Shown piece by piece: positions 1-10,288 of a stretch of DNA of 64,000 bases (its first letter is position 1; each line of letters begins with the position of its first letter). The DNA lies in assembly GCA_963575745.1 (NCBI GenBank), contig CAUYUJ010005013.1:1-64000 (forward strand), read 5' to 3'. The notes beneath the pieces were generated by a model. That model was not told where the DNA came from. It ran no database searches and was given only the letters and a program-made list of their open reading frames with translations. Both the position numbers and the translations under genes were made by a program. Source of the stretch: Prorocentrum cordatum. Taxonomy: Eukaryota; Sar; Dinophyceae; Prorocentrales; Prorocentraceae.

Positions 1-679
1 GCTCCACGTTGGGCGGTGGTGATCGCGCAGATCCTCGCCCTCAGCGGACCCGACCCAAGGCTTGCCCTTGTCGTGCGCGATCTTCCCCGCCGCCTCGAAC
101 TTCGCGAGGACTTCCTCTGACGGGAGTGCATCCTTGGCGAAATGCTGCATGCCCAGCTCGAGTTTCCGGTCCTGCAACTTGAAACTAAGTCCTTTCGGCT
201 TCCCTTTCTGCAGCGCCTGCGACTGAAGTTCCGCAAATTGCTTCACTGCTTCAGCCATGCCGGAAAGCTCTTTGTTGCTGTGGGCCACCTCTGGTGGCGC
301 CGATGGTCCTGGCGAGGCTTTCTTCGCGCGCGCCCCCTGCGCTTTGAGTGCCAAGACAATCTGTGCCGGCGAGACCTTCCAGCTCTTCCACGGGTCGTCC
401 TGTTCGCTGGCATACGGGGTGGCGTGAACGGGAATGCTCGCCTTGATCATGTCCCGCATGTGAGGGTCTTCGAAATCGGCTGGCGCGATGCTGCCTCCCG
501 TCTCGGCCAGCAGCCGCGCGACAGACACGTAGTGGAAGAGATCGTGCTTCTTGGCGGGGTCGACGTCGACATTGATGACGAAGTCCCCACTCACGCACCT
601 GATTGGCACCTGCGCCGTTGAAGGCTCCACTGGCGGCGGTGGCGATCATCGCCGTGACGTCACTCGGAGAGAAAGACAT
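1..679 (-). pseudogene. gag of E1, 5' part, frameshifted
   Basis: The start ATG is at 679 and the protein opens MSFSPSDVTAMIATAASGAF, the N terminus shared with the gag genes of E2 and E13. A 2-base deletion near 577 (at VREWVDF) breaks the frame. Beyond it the other frame continues with the Gag motifs DFVINVDVDPAKKHDLF, DFEDPHMRDMIKASI, LPSEEVLAKFE and GSAEGEDLRDHHRPTWS to the window edge. No zinc knuckle or enzyme motif is visible. Gag is called from its position before RT-RH and its low-complexity basic C terminus in complete copies. The upstream in-frame start at 730 is not used because homologues align only from 679. Confidence 0.85.
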
Positions 680-752
680 CTTCCCTCGCACGACGCGTAG
701 AATCCGATTGCTCTGCGTGCTAAGACACAAATCTGCAATTCAGACACCTTGC

Positions 753-772
753 CTGAGCCATCACGGTTACGG
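753..772 (-). other. spliced-leader-like sequence before gag of E1
   Basis: The minus strand reads CCGTAACCGTGATGGCTCAG, about 15 of 20 bases identical to the dinoflagellate spliced leader when aligned without gaps. It ends 73 bases before the gag ATG, the same place as in E2 and E13. Confidence 0.6.
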
Positions 773-1155
773 TGGACAGCTGAAGGATGTCCCGCCACAG
801 GTGGATACCTGGCCTCTCTTCCGACGAAGCAAAGGGGGAGACTTGCCTCAGGCATGGTGAGAGCAACCATATTTCCGATTCCTCAAAAAAGCAGGCAGGC
901 AGCTCCCCCCAAATGCCTTCAACCAAGATTTCCCTTCGCAAAATCAGTTCTGACGCCACCTGCTGTCGCCGCCAAAAGACGCGACAGCGACCTGTGAGAG
1001 GCTGGGCAAGGTCTGAGTTGTGAGAGGGCAGATTGCTTGAGGCGTGGTCGTCTGAGCCAGTGTCGCAGAACGCACGAGACAAGAGACGACAACCTGCTAA
1101 TGCGCGGTCTGCACTGCGGGGCGAAACGTAGCTAGCGCTGATGCGATGCTTATCC

Positions 1156-1195
1156 CCCTCCGCAGCCTGAGTGCACCACCCAGGCCTCCGGAGGG
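1156..1195 (-). other. leader stem-loop L2 (E1)
   Basis: The outer stem is CCCTCCG/CGGAGGG, with an inner CCTG/CAGG pair. The same hairpin, with compensating changes, is found in E2, E5, E8 and E13. Confidence 0.6.
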
Positions 1196-1974
1196 CGTCA
1201 TAAGCGCGTTTGCCGAGCGCTGCGTGCGATGCTGCCCTGGTGGAGAACCTGTCTTTCCGCGCTGGCTCCCTGCAGCTGGACGTGCTGGGCTGCCGTCCAG
1301 AGAAGGATTCCCTGACGCCACCGCGCCGGGCTGGCTCCTCTGACTCCAATATTGCTGCGAGCATGAAAACGGACAACGACCAAATGAGAAATGGATGATT
1401 GAGGCAGGAAATCCGTCTAGACGCCGAGGGTGCTCTGTCGGCGTCGAAGGCTTCGCTCGTGCTTCCGCGATAGAATGCTGTCCGTCGCCGCGGAGCAGGC
1501 GCATCCGTCTCCAAACGGTTTCTTTCCTGGTGGGTGGTCTGGGTGACCCCATCCTTTATGCGAGGCGCGCCGTCTTGGCGGGCAACGCCGTCAAGGCGAC
1601 GCGCTAGAGGGCGCGCGCAGCTCGACTGCGCGCTATTGCAACGACGCGAATGTCAGCTTCGCCTCGGAGCTAAGGCAACAGGAAACGCAGCCAAGGAACT
1701 GCTTGCTGAGGCGCTTCCGACCCACGCTTCTTTGGCACCCATTTTGGGGCCGAAAATCTTCCGAAATCCGATGGGCCGAGTTCCCATGGGAAATCCGTCC
1801 AGTTGCAATCTCAGCCGCCGTATTTTCAGCAGCCACACCATAATTTAATTCTGAGCTCGCTGGTGAAAGGGCGTCAGCATGGATATTCCGATTACGCGCC
1901 GTTTGGGACGCAGGCCCCCCGGGGTCGGTCGAGGACGGGCGTGCTGCACAAATGCAAAGCACCCCGCCTCCGTT

Positions 1975-2037
1975 GTGTGCAGGTGGGAGATTAGCAAATG
2001 CTCCCCCATCAAGGACTAGCTTCTGCCGCCTGCACAC
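1975..2037 (-). other. leader stem-loop L1 (E1)
   Basis: GTGTGCAGG pairs with CCTGCACAC, enclosing a second stem GGGGGA/TCCCCC. It lies in a conserved leader block (about 1800-2110) repeated in E2, E3, E7, E8 and E13. The rest of 780-1800 is leader sequence without a supported gene. Confidence 0.65.
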
Positions 2038-2119
2038 ATCCGACCCCGAGTGCCCCAGAGTGTGTCCGTAGCCCCTGCTTCTGGCTCGCGCGGTCGAGAC
2101 GGCCAGGTCACTGCATTTT

Positions 2120-3300
2120 GGCGCGCCTGGGCACCATAATGCAAAAAGGAACTAAGAATGCGATATTCTGGCGCGCAAGCGCCCAGGAGCACTAAGTCGC
2201 ACTCAGGTTGCGAATCTGGGTGCGCAAGGGCACCAGAAAGCAAAAGGGGGAACTCACAATGCAATTTCGCGCGGACGCCTACGAGCGCTAATGTGCGCTA
2301 AGCTTGCTAATCAGGGCGCCAGCGCAGTAGAACGCAGAAAGGCGTTCAGAATGCAATCCTGGGCGCGCGAACGCTGAGGAGCGCTTTGCTGCGCTGAGAT
2401 TGCGAATCTGGGCGCGCCTGCGCTCCAGAACGCAGAAGGGACACAGAGTGCAATTCTGGGCGCGCGGACGCCACAAGCGCTCAGATTGCGAACGTGGGTG
2501 CGCCTGGTATCAAAACCCAGAAAGGCGCTCAGGGTGCAATTTTTGGGCGCGCGAACACCCAGGAGCGCTAAGTCACGCTCAGATTGCGAGCCCGGGTGCG
2601 CCTGGGCACCAGAACGCAGAGAGGAGCTCAGCATGCAATTCTGGGCGCGCGGATGCCCAGAAGCCCTCAGACTGCGAATATTGGTGCGCCTGGTCACCAG
2701 AACGAAGAAAGGAGCTCAGAATGCAATTCTGGGCGCGCGGACGCCCAACAACGCTAAGTCACGCTCAGATTGCAAACCCCGGTGCGCCTGGGTACCAGGC
2801 CGCCGAAAGGCTCAGAATGCAATTCTGGGCACGCGGACGCCCTCAGACTGCGAATCTTGGTGCGCCTGGTCACCAGAACGTAGAAAGGAGCTCAGAATGC
2901 AATTCTGGGCGCACGGACGCCCAACAACGCTTTGTTACGCTCAGATTGCGAACCCGGGTGCGCCTGGGTACCAGGCCGCCGAAAGGCTCAGAATGCAATT
3001 CTGGGCACGCGGACGCCCTCGGACTGCGAATCTTGGTGCGCCTGGCCACCAGAACGCAGAAAGGAGCTCAGAATACAATTCTGGGGGCGCGGGCGCCCAG
3101 GAGCGCGAAGTCGCGCGCAGACTGCAAAACTGGGTGCGCCTGGGCACCAGAACGCCCAAAGGAGCACAAAATGCAATTTTTGGGCACGCGGACGCCCACG
3201 AGCGCAAAGTCGCGCTCAGACTGCGAATCTGGGTGCGCCTGGGCACCAGAACGCAGAAAGGAAGGAGCATAGAGTGCAATACTGGCATGCGAATGCCACC
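2120..3300. repeat. minisatellite R1, units of about 80-103 bp (E1)
   Basis: Degenerate tandem units carry the recurring string ATGCAATTCTGGGCGCGCGG. Successive copies at about 2633, 2721, 2817, 2897, 2993, 3073, 3171 and 3274 are spaced 80-103 bp apart. ORFs through it on both strands are products of the repeat, not genes. The same repeat lies in E2, E7, E8 and E13. Confidence 0.9.
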
Positions 3301-3589
3301 CGAGTGCACAGTCGCGCTCAGACTGGCCGGCACAGATCTGGGAATGGCAGGCGGCGAGGGCCAGAGAGAGAGCACGGCCCCCACGGGGGCAGCAACGACG
3401 CACTCTACATCTCACCACGGGCGGCAAGGACCAGCGAGAGAGTAGCCCTCACGGCGGGGTGCGAGAATGGCGCTCAGCGGCACCAGAAATGAAGACCGCA
3501 CCCACTGGAAACCGACAAGGAGCCTGCGCCCCGGGACGCCCGGTCCTCTGGCGAAGAGGGCCAGAGAGCGTAGCTCGACAGGCCTGGGT

Positions 3590-4005
3590 TTGCCGCTCGC
3601 GAGGAGGCAGGGAACCTCCACGTCGCACGAGGTAAAGCCCGCGAGAAGGCAGCGACCCCATAGTGGCTTCTGGGTGCCCGCGAGAGGGCTTTGCCCGCGA
3701 GAAGGCAGCGAGGTAACCTGCACGCAGCGTGCCACACGGAACCCGGCAGAGCCCGAGTTTGCCCGCGAGAAGGCAGGGACCCTGGGTGTGCCCGCGAGAA
3801 GGCAGGGACCCTGGGTTTGCCCGCGAGAAGGCAGGGACCCTGAACTTGCCCGCGAAGGCGGAACCAGAGAATGAGAAACACGGTGGCCTGAGTTTGCCCG
3901 CGAAAAAGCAGGGACTCTGGGTATGCCCGCGAGAAGGCAGGGACCCTGGGTTTGCCCGCGAGAAGGCAGGGACCCTGAACTTGCCCGCGAAGGCGGAACC
4001 AAAAC
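3590..4005. repeat. minisatellite R2, 29-bp units (E1)
   Basis: Head-to-tail copies of GCCCGCGAGAAGGCAGGGAC followed by CCTGGGTTT give a 29-bp period. It belongs to the A region of subfamily I and recurs at 52930-53040 and 58020-58430. Confidence 0.85.
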
Positions 4006-4412
4006 CGCCGCCAGGCGGCTGCTGCCCGCCCTGCGGGCGCCGTCCCACGCGGAGAGCGCTCGGTCACCAGAGAGCCTGAGAAGGCGGCCCCTGCCGACAA
4101 GCTCTCAGGCACGTGCCTGCGAGGGAGCGGGCAGTGCCACAGCGCACCAGGCCGTCGCTCGTGCTTTGGCCTGGCTTGGCCCTGCTCCCCGCAGAGACCG
4201 AGAGCGTCTCCTGTGGGGCGACCAGAACGGCTGACCCAAGAGACTAGCACCGAGAATACTTCCGCCTCCGAAAACGCAAGCCGGCCCGCCAGGAACCGCT
4301 TGCCCGCGAAGCAGGCGCAGAGGCGTGTGAGCGGGAGCAGAGGAGGTGAGGCGAGCACGCTTGGGCCTGCTCCACATGATTTCCCTGTGCCGGAAACGAG
4401 TTCACGCTTCAT

Positions 4413-4738
4413 TTGAATCGGGCGTGTCCCTCCACAGGAGGAAGATTCCAGAATAGTAGAAATAGCCTGGGGGCGATGTTTGGAGTATTCGTGGGCATTT
4501 CTTCTAAATTTGGTTTGGCACTTTTTTACTGTTCGTCCAAACTCCGCCTGCAGGAGGACAAGCCCGACCTAAAGCCAGGGGCCGTCTCTTTTCGTCGTCG
4601 TCCGTCGTCGTCCGCCTCCCTGGCAGTCTCGGACCTCCCTGGCCCCAGGCCCCGCGCGCCAGCGCTGACGAAAGACCGACCCCCGAGATAGCTCTGGGGC
4701 GGCCGAAAAGAGAGAGGCCCCCCTACTCGCCACCGAGT
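4413..4738. other. unassigned flank between E1 and the GGA array
   Basis: This stretch matches none of the element copies I can compare by eye. It has no supported gene or repeat. It may be a remnant of pre-insertion host DNA. Confidence 0.4.
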
Positions 4739-4859
4739 TGGGAGGAGGAGGAGGAGGAGGGAGAGGAGGAGGAGGAGGAGGAGGAGGAGGAGGAGGAGGA
4801 GAAGGAGGGAGAGGAGGAGGAGGAGGAGGAGGAGGAGGAGGAGGAGGAGGAGGAGGAGG
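4739..4859. repeat. (GGA)n microsatellite
   Basis: About 120 bp of near-uninterrupted GGA triplets with a few GA variants. It joins directly to the middle of the R1 repeats of E2, so it marks the 5' truncation point of E2. Confidence 0.95.
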
Positions 4860-4860
4860 G

Positions 4861-5240
4861 CGCACCCACGTTCGCAATCTGAGCGCTTGTGGCGCCCGCG
4901 CGCCCAGAATTGCACTCTGTGTCCCTTCTGCGTTCTGAACCGCAGGCGCGCCCAGATTCGCAATCTCAGCGCAGCAAAGCGCTCCTCAGCGTTCGCGCGC
5001 CCAAAAATGGCATTCTGAACGCCTTTCTGCGTTCTACTGCGCTGGCGTGCCCAGATTCGCAAGCTCAGCGCACATTAGCACTCGTGGGCGTTCGCGCGAA
5101 ATTGCATTGTGAGTCCCCCTTTTGCTTTCTGGTGCCCATGCGCACCCAGATTCGCAACCAGAGTGCGACTTAGTGCTCCTGGGCGTTCGCGCGCCCAGAA
5201 TATCGCATCCTTAGTTCCTTTCTGCATTCCGGTGCCCAGG
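4861..5240. repeat. minisatellite R1 (E2, inverted relative to E1)
   Basis: Copies of the R1 unit in the orientation opposite to 2120-3300, starting abruptly after the GGA array. Confidence 0.9.
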
Positions 5241-5324
5241 CGCGCCAAAATGCAGTGACCTGGCCGTCTCGACGGAGCCAGAAGCAGGGGCTACGGACAC
5301 ACTCTGGGGCACTCGGGGTCGGAT

Positions 5325-5387
5325 GTGTGCAGGCGGCAGAAGCTAGTCCTTGATGGGGGAGCATTTGCTAATCCCCCACCTGCACAC
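5325..5387 (+). other. leader stem-loop L1 (E2)
   Basis: GTGTGCAGG...CCTGCACAC encloses GGGGGA...TCCCCC. It is followed by a third possible stem around GGGTGCT...AGCACGCCC (about 5395-5430). Confidence 0.65.
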
Positions 5388-6171
5388 AACGGGGGCGGGG
5401 TGCTTTGCATTTGTGCAGCACGCCCGTCCTCGACCGACCCCGGGGGGCCTGCGTCCCCAACGGCGCGTAATCCGAATATCCATGCTGACGCCCTTTCACC
5501 AGCGAACTCAGAATTAAATTATGGTGTGGCTGCTGAAAATACAGAGGCTGAGATTGCAACTGGACGGATTTCCCATGGGAAGTCGGCCCATCGGATTTCG
5601 GAAGATTTTCGGCCCCAAAAATGGGCGCCAAAGAAGCGTGGGTCGGAAGCGCCTCAGTAAGCAGTTCCTTGGCTGCGTTTCCTGTTGCCTTAGCTCCGAG
5701 GCGAAGCTGACATTCGCGCCGTTGCAATAGCGCGCAGTCTAGCTGCGCACGCCCTCTAGCGCGTCGCCTTGACGGCGTTGCCCGCCAGGACGGCGCGCCT
5801 CACATAAAGGATGGGGTCACCCAGGCCACCCACCAGGAAAGAAACCGTTTGGAGACGGATTCGCCTGCTCCGCGGCGACGGACAGCATTCTATCGCGAAG
5901 GGCGAGCGTAAGCCCCTTCGCGCCGCGTCCAGGCGGACGCGCTCGCCTCAAAGATGGGCGCTCACTCATCCATCTCATCATTCAAATCTGCTCTGTGTTC
6001 TCTGGCGGCGGCGGCGACAAAGTTGAATCGCGTCGGCGGTGCGGTGGCGTCAGGGGAATCCTTTCTCTGACGGCAGCCCAGCACCGTCAAGCTGCAGGGA
6101 GCCAGCGCGGCAAGGCAGGTTCTCCACCGGGGCAGCATCGCACGCAGCGCTCGGCAGTCGCGCTTTTGACG

Positions 6172-6211
6172 CCCTCCGGAGGCCTGGGTGGTGCACTCAG
6201 GCTGCGGAGGG
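6172..6211 (+). other. leader stem-loop L2 (E2)
   Basis: The outer stem is CCCTCCG (6172-6178) with CGGAGGG (6205-6211). Confidence 0.6.
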
Positions 6212-6594
6212 GGATAAGCATCGCAATCAGCGCTGGCTACGTTTTGCCCCGCAGTGCAGACCGCGCCTGAGCAGGTTGTCGTCTCTTGTCTCGTGCGTTG
6301 TGCCGCACTAGCTCAGACGAGCACGCCTCGCGCAATCTGCCCTCTCACAGCTCAGACCTTGCCCAGCCTCTCACAGGTTGCTGTCGCGTGTTTTGGTGGC
6401 GGCAGCAGGCGGCGTCAGAACTGATTTTGCGAAGGGAAAACTTGGTTGAATGCATCTTTGGAGGAGCTGCCTGCCTGCAGGTCTGAGGAATCGGAAATAC
6501 GGTTGCTCTCACCATGCCCGAGGCCACTCTTCTCTTTTCTCGTCGGAGGAAAGGCCAGGTATCCACCTGCGGCGGGAGATCCTTCAGCTGTCCA

Positions 6595-6614
6595 CTGTAA
6601 CCGTGATGGCTCAG
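6595..6614 (+). other. spliced-leader-like sequence before gag of E2
   Basis: CTGTAACCGTGATGGCTCAG lies 73 bases before the gag ATG. It shares GTA, CC, T and TGGCTCA with the dinoflagellate spliced leader in register. Confidence 0.5.
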
Positions 6615-6687
6615 ACAAGGTGTCTGAATTGCAGATTTGTGTCCTAGCACGCAGAGCAATCTGATTCTACGCGTCGTCCGAGGGAAG

Positions 6688-7999
6688 ATGTCTTTCTCTC
6701 CGAGTGACGTCACGGCGATGATCGCCACCGCCGCCAGTGACGGCGCAGGTGCAAATCAGGTGCGTGAGTGGGCGGACTTCGTCATCAATGTCGACGTCGA
6801 CCCCGCCAAGAAGCACGATCTCTTCCACTGCGCGCCTGTCGCGCGGCTGGTGGCCGAGACGGGAGGCAGCATCGCACCAGCCGACTTCGAAGACCCTCAC
6901 ATGCGGGACATGATCAAGGCGAGCATTCCCGTTCACGCCACCCCGCATGCCACGGAACAGGACGACCCGTGGAAGAGCTGGAAAGTCTCGCCGGCACAGA
7001 TTGTCTTGGCACTCAACGTACAGGGGGCGCGCGCGAAGAAAGCCTCGCCAGGACCATCGGCGCCACCAGAGGTGGCCCACAACAACAAAGACCTTTCCGG
7101 CATGGCTGAAGCAGTGAAGCAATTTGCGGAACTGCAGTCACAGGCGCTGCAGAAAGGGAAGCCGAAAGAACTCAGATTCAAGCTGCACGACCGGAAACTC
7201 GAGCTGGGCACGCAGCATTTCCCCAATGATGCATTCCCGTCAGAGGAAGTCCTCGCGAAGTTCGAGGCGGCGGGGAAAATCGTGCACGACAAAGGCAGGC
7301 CTTGGGTCGGGTTCGCTGAGGGCGAGGATCTGCGCGATCACCACCGCCCAACTTGGAGCCGGACTCTTATGATCGACGCTGTCGTGGGGGGCGGCTCTTA
7401 CGAGGAGCGGGTGAAGCAGAGCGCTGCCGCCAAGCGGAACATGGCGTGGATGGACAAAGTCGACTACGTTGGCTTTGCCACGTTCATGGGCCACCTGCAC
7501 GAGTGGGGATTCAAGGTAATCCTCACCAAGGCATGCAGCATGGCTGACTTCCTTGCGCACGCCCACAACATCGTCCGCATCGCCGAGGAGCACGGTGGAG
7601 TCAGGACAGCTTATCAATACGATGTTCCCCAGAGGAGGGCCATGGCCAAGGGCTCCGGAGGAAGACGTCGTAGATTTGGCGCCTTACTTCGCCAAGATCG
7701 ATCGTGAAAACCTGGCTGACGCCAAAGACAAAGTAAACAAAAGCTTCACGGAGGCTGGCCGGGCTGTGACAGCTACGGGGCAGCAGTCGAGGGGTCAGCC
7801 CAAAGGCTGCGCCAAGGGCGTCGCCGACAAGGGCGGCAAGGGGAGCAAGAAGAGCTCCGACGGCACAGAGGCTGACAACCGGCCTGTCCGGTCGCCGGCC
7901 AAGCGCCCCAAGGGCACGGCGGGCACCGATTATCAGCACAGGTCTCGCAGCCCCCGCTCCGGCAATCAGCAGTACAACAGTTGGGGAAACAAGTGGTGA
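6688..7999 (+). pseudogene. gag of E2, one frameshift near 7650
   Basis: Starts ATG at 6688 (MSFSPSDVTAMIATAASDG). Gag motifs run in order: DFVINVDVDPAKKHDLF, EDPHMRDMIKASI, SPAQIVLALNVQ, FPSEEVLAKFE, GEDLRDHHRPTWSRTLMIDA, ATFMGHLHEWGFKVILTKA and GGVRTAYQYDV. A one-base insertion near 7650 (in the MAKAL motif) shifts the frame. The second frame carries the C terminus with KGGKGSKKSS, RSPAKRPKG and RSRSPRSG, an SR-like basic tail that probably binds RNA in place of a zinc knuckle. It ends in TGA at 7997-7999, directly in frame with RT-RH. Nine bases present in E13 are missing near residue 15. Confidence 0.85.
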
Positions 8000-10150
8000 G
8001 TGGGCCAAGCACCACTAGTCGAGGGCGCCGGGAGTGATATCTCGGAGGAAGCATCAGACGACACGGAGGCGTCGCCGCTTCCAGGTACCAGTTCGAGGTC
8101 AAGTGAGTCAGCAAATTCTCCACTCGAAGCTGTCCAGGCAGCTTTCTCTGCATTTAGCGCCCGCGATGATTTGCATAGCCTGGGTCCGAGCGACCACTTG
8201 CGCTGGGCCAGCGGCTTGCCAGAAGCCGACGATAGCCCGCGCGTGCCAACATTTTTAAACGGCTATTTTGTGAGATCGGTTTCAATGTCGGTTGCCGAGC
8301 TGCAGACCGCTCGCCAGTCTGCTCTTGCCTTTTGGAAGCATCGGAAGCTAGTGACGGACCCACAGTGGCAGACTATCTTTAGAAGTTTGCCAGCTCACTG
8401 TCAGTCAGTGCTGGGTCCGGAGAAGAACCTTCTGCTGCTGAAAGAGATGCTCGAGGCTATAGCATGGCCAGATAATGCCTTGTTTCACAACCTCTGCCAT
8501 GGCTTCCCTTTGGTGGGGCGCCTGCCTGCTAGTGGCATCCATGCGCCCGCTGCCACGTCTCCGGAACCAGCCGAGACTTTGCGGTCGCTTTTAGCACATC
8601 CGCGCGAGCGGAACGAGGCGACTCTCGGTAGAATCGCCGCGGAAAAGGGCGGCGATACGAGGGTTAGGACTCAATTTGTATCGGCCTGCTCAAAAGAGGT
8701 CGAAGATGGCAAGGCCCGCTTCCGTAACCTAGACGTAAATTCTTGTGTTTTAACAGCTCGCTTCCCCATCGTGCAGGGGGAGAGAGACGGAATGCCAAAA
8801 ATTCGCTGCATAGACGATTTCACTGCGTCTGCGGTGAATGGCGCGGTTGTACATAGTGGAAGAACATGTCCAGACACGCTGGACACTTTGGCGGCATTAG
8901 TGCGCCACGCAGCAGCAGGCAAGCAACACATTGCCATGAGGTGGAGGAAAGATGACTTTCGGCATGCTTTTAAGACACTGCCGATTTGCAGCGGCCACTT
9001 GCCGTTAGCAGTGACAGCTTGGCCAGAAGCAGTGGCAGACGGTAAGGCGTTACAGTTGCTGTGCCTACCATTTGGCTCTTCCGCCTCAGTGTCCGGTTGG
9101 GATCGTTTCGGTCTCGCCATTCAAGGCATTTTGGCAGCTCTGTTTCACTTGTTATATTTGCGTTTTGTCGACGATATGTTCGCCGGCGATTCGGCCCTGG
9201 AGGGGCGCGATATTGGCAGTGACTGCTTAATCGGCCCCGCCGGCTCTGCGCGCCTGGCAAGAGCAGTCGTGTCAGAACTGCTGGGCTGGGATCTCGACGC
9301 CGGCAAAGCCGTCACGGAGGCCACTAAGACCGTAATCCTCGGAGTCTGCGTAGAATTTGACGACCACAACCAGCTCATCCAGTTTTCTCTTGAAGCAGAG
9401 AGGTTGGAAAAATGGACCGCAGAAATTCGAGAGGCTCTGCGGCGAAGATCGCTCTCGCCTGCGCGGGCTTTAAAATTAGCAGGCAAATTGAGCTGGGGTG
9501 CGACCGCCGTCTTCGGCCGAGGCGCGCGCGTCTACCTTGCTGCCATTTACCACCACGGCTCAGGCAACCAGAGCCGGCTGTCCCAGCGCAGCAAATTGTG
9601 TCTGCGTTGGTGGCTGCGGTTCTTACAGGAACCGCCATCGAGGAGCGTCCCGGTGATGCGTCGCCAGAAGAAGCGTTGCATCCTTTACACCGACGCCACA
9701 GGCCAGGGACGGATGGCATGGGTCATCCAAACTCCCTGTTTAAAGGCTTGGGCTGCTGCTGATGTCCCAGCAAAGGCGAGGCAGTGGGTGCTTCATCGGA
9801 AGAATCAGATCGGCACTTGGGAGCTCATGGCGGCTCTCTGCGCGCTTAAGTTTTTGCTGAGTTATCTGCCTGGCGAGTTTGAAATCCTCGCCTTCGTGGA
9901 TAACACAAGCGCGCTGGGTGCACTTTTACGCGGCTGTTCCAGGCAATTTGATTGGAACGAGCTCATAGGCGAGCTTTGGTTTGCAGTCGCGCAGCGTGGT
10001 CATTATTTGCACCTTTGGCACGTGCCATCGCATTTAAATTTGGCCGACGCTCCGACCCGGCCAGAAGCCAAGTCAGAGCAGCTGCGTAAGTTAGCCGCCG
10101 ACGGGTTTCAAGAAATGCCGTGGTCCTTCCCAGCCGACGCGCCCTGGTGA
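8000..10150 (+). CDS. reverse transcriptase-RNase H of E2 (pol, after gag UGA)
   Basis: Open for about 716 codons, starting immediately after the gag TGA and in the same frame. There is no AUG near the beginning; the first lies about 95 codons in. Readthrough of the UGA is therefore the simplest way to make it. RT motifs: IRCIDDFTAS, motif A RWRKDDFRHAFKTLP, motif B LPFGSSASVSGWDRFG, and catalytic LRFVDDMFAGD (near residue 388; FVDD in place of YxDD). RNase H follows with the four acidic residues in LYTDATG (near 562), TWELMAALCALK (near 608), FVDNTSALG (near 633) and NLADAPTRP (near 681). It copies element RNA into DNA. No integrase, protease or methyltransferase lies between it and YR. Confidence 0.92.
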   Translation: MGQAPLVEGAGSDISEEASDDTEASPLPGTSSRSSESANSPLEAVQAAFSAFSARDDLHSLGPSDHLRWASGLPEADDSPRVPTFLNGYFVRSVSMSVAELQTARQSALAFWKHRKLVTDPQWQTIFRSLPAHCQSVLGPEKNLLLLKEMLEAIAWPDNALFHNLCHGFPLVGRLPASGIHAPAATSPEPAETLRSLLAHPRERNEATLGRIAAEKGGDTRVRTQFVSACSKEVEDGKARFRNLDVNSCVLTARFPIVQGERDGMPKIRCIDDFTASAVNGAVVHSGRTCPDTLDTLAALVRHAAAGKQHIAMRWRKDDFRHAFKTLPICSGHLPLAVTAWPEAVADGKALQLLCLPFGSSASVSGWDRFGLAIQGILAALFHLLYLRFVDDMFAGDSALEGRDIGSDCLIGPAGSARLARAVVSELLGWDLDAGKAVTEATKTVILGVCVEFDDHNQLIQFSLEAERLEKWTAEIREALRRRSLSPARALKLAGKLSWGATAVFGRGARVYLAAIYHHGSGNQSRLSQRSKLCLRWWLRFLQEPPSRSVPVMRRQKKRCILYTDATGQGRMAWVIQTPCLKAWAAADVPAKARQWVLHRKNQIGTWELMAALCALKFLLSYLPGEFEILAFVDNTSALGALLRGCSRQFDWNELIGELWFAVAQRGHYLHLWHVPSHLNLADAPTRPEAKSEQLRKLAADGFQEMPWSFPADAPW

Positions 10151-10269
10151 TTCGGAGACAGTGAGCGGCAAAGGGGAAAAACATCATCGTAATCCTGTGT
10201 TGAGGTCATATCACGTGAGAATCGGTTGTCCACGCAGCTACTTGTGCGCACATTCTCTGTGTCTTCTGT

Positions 10270-10288
10270 TCCGGAGCTCTGGCCCAGC
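10270..10288 (+). other. degenerate spliced-leader-like sequence before YR of E2
   Basis: TCCGGAGCTCTGGCCCAGC abuts the YR ATG at 10289. It keeps TCCG.AGC and TGGC.CA of the leader but is the weakest of the YR-side copies. Confidence 0.4.

Larger units (their letters stand above)
1..4412 (-). mobile_element. E1: YR retrotransposon, subfamily I, 5' part only
   Basis: Read on the minus strand, the element starts at about 4412 (A1 terminus) and runs through the A-region minisatellites, the 5' leader and the first part of gag before leaving the window at base 1. It is closely related to E2 (4861-11275) and E13 (57549-64000). The A1 end is weakly conserved: the inner arm is GATTTCC (4378-4384), and the flank at 4413-4419 reads TTGAATC, i.e. 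GATTCAA in the element's orientation. Confidence 0.85.

Noticed and set aside
2066..2091. TCCGTAGCC...TGGCTC on the strand opposite to the element in leader block L1 (also near 18408 and 50008, inverted near 5270 and 59580)
   Set aside because: It resembles the spliced leader, but the gap between the blocks is four bases too long, the end is missing and it is antisense to the element. All copies descend from one sequence, so they are not independent support.
4569..4877. Proline-rich or leucine-rich ORFs through the GGA array
   Set aside because: Simple translation of a trinucleotide repeat.
10151..10288. A methyltransferase gene between RT-RH and YR as in DIRS1
   Set aside because: The spacers are only about 20 to 400 bases and contain no such domain in any copy.
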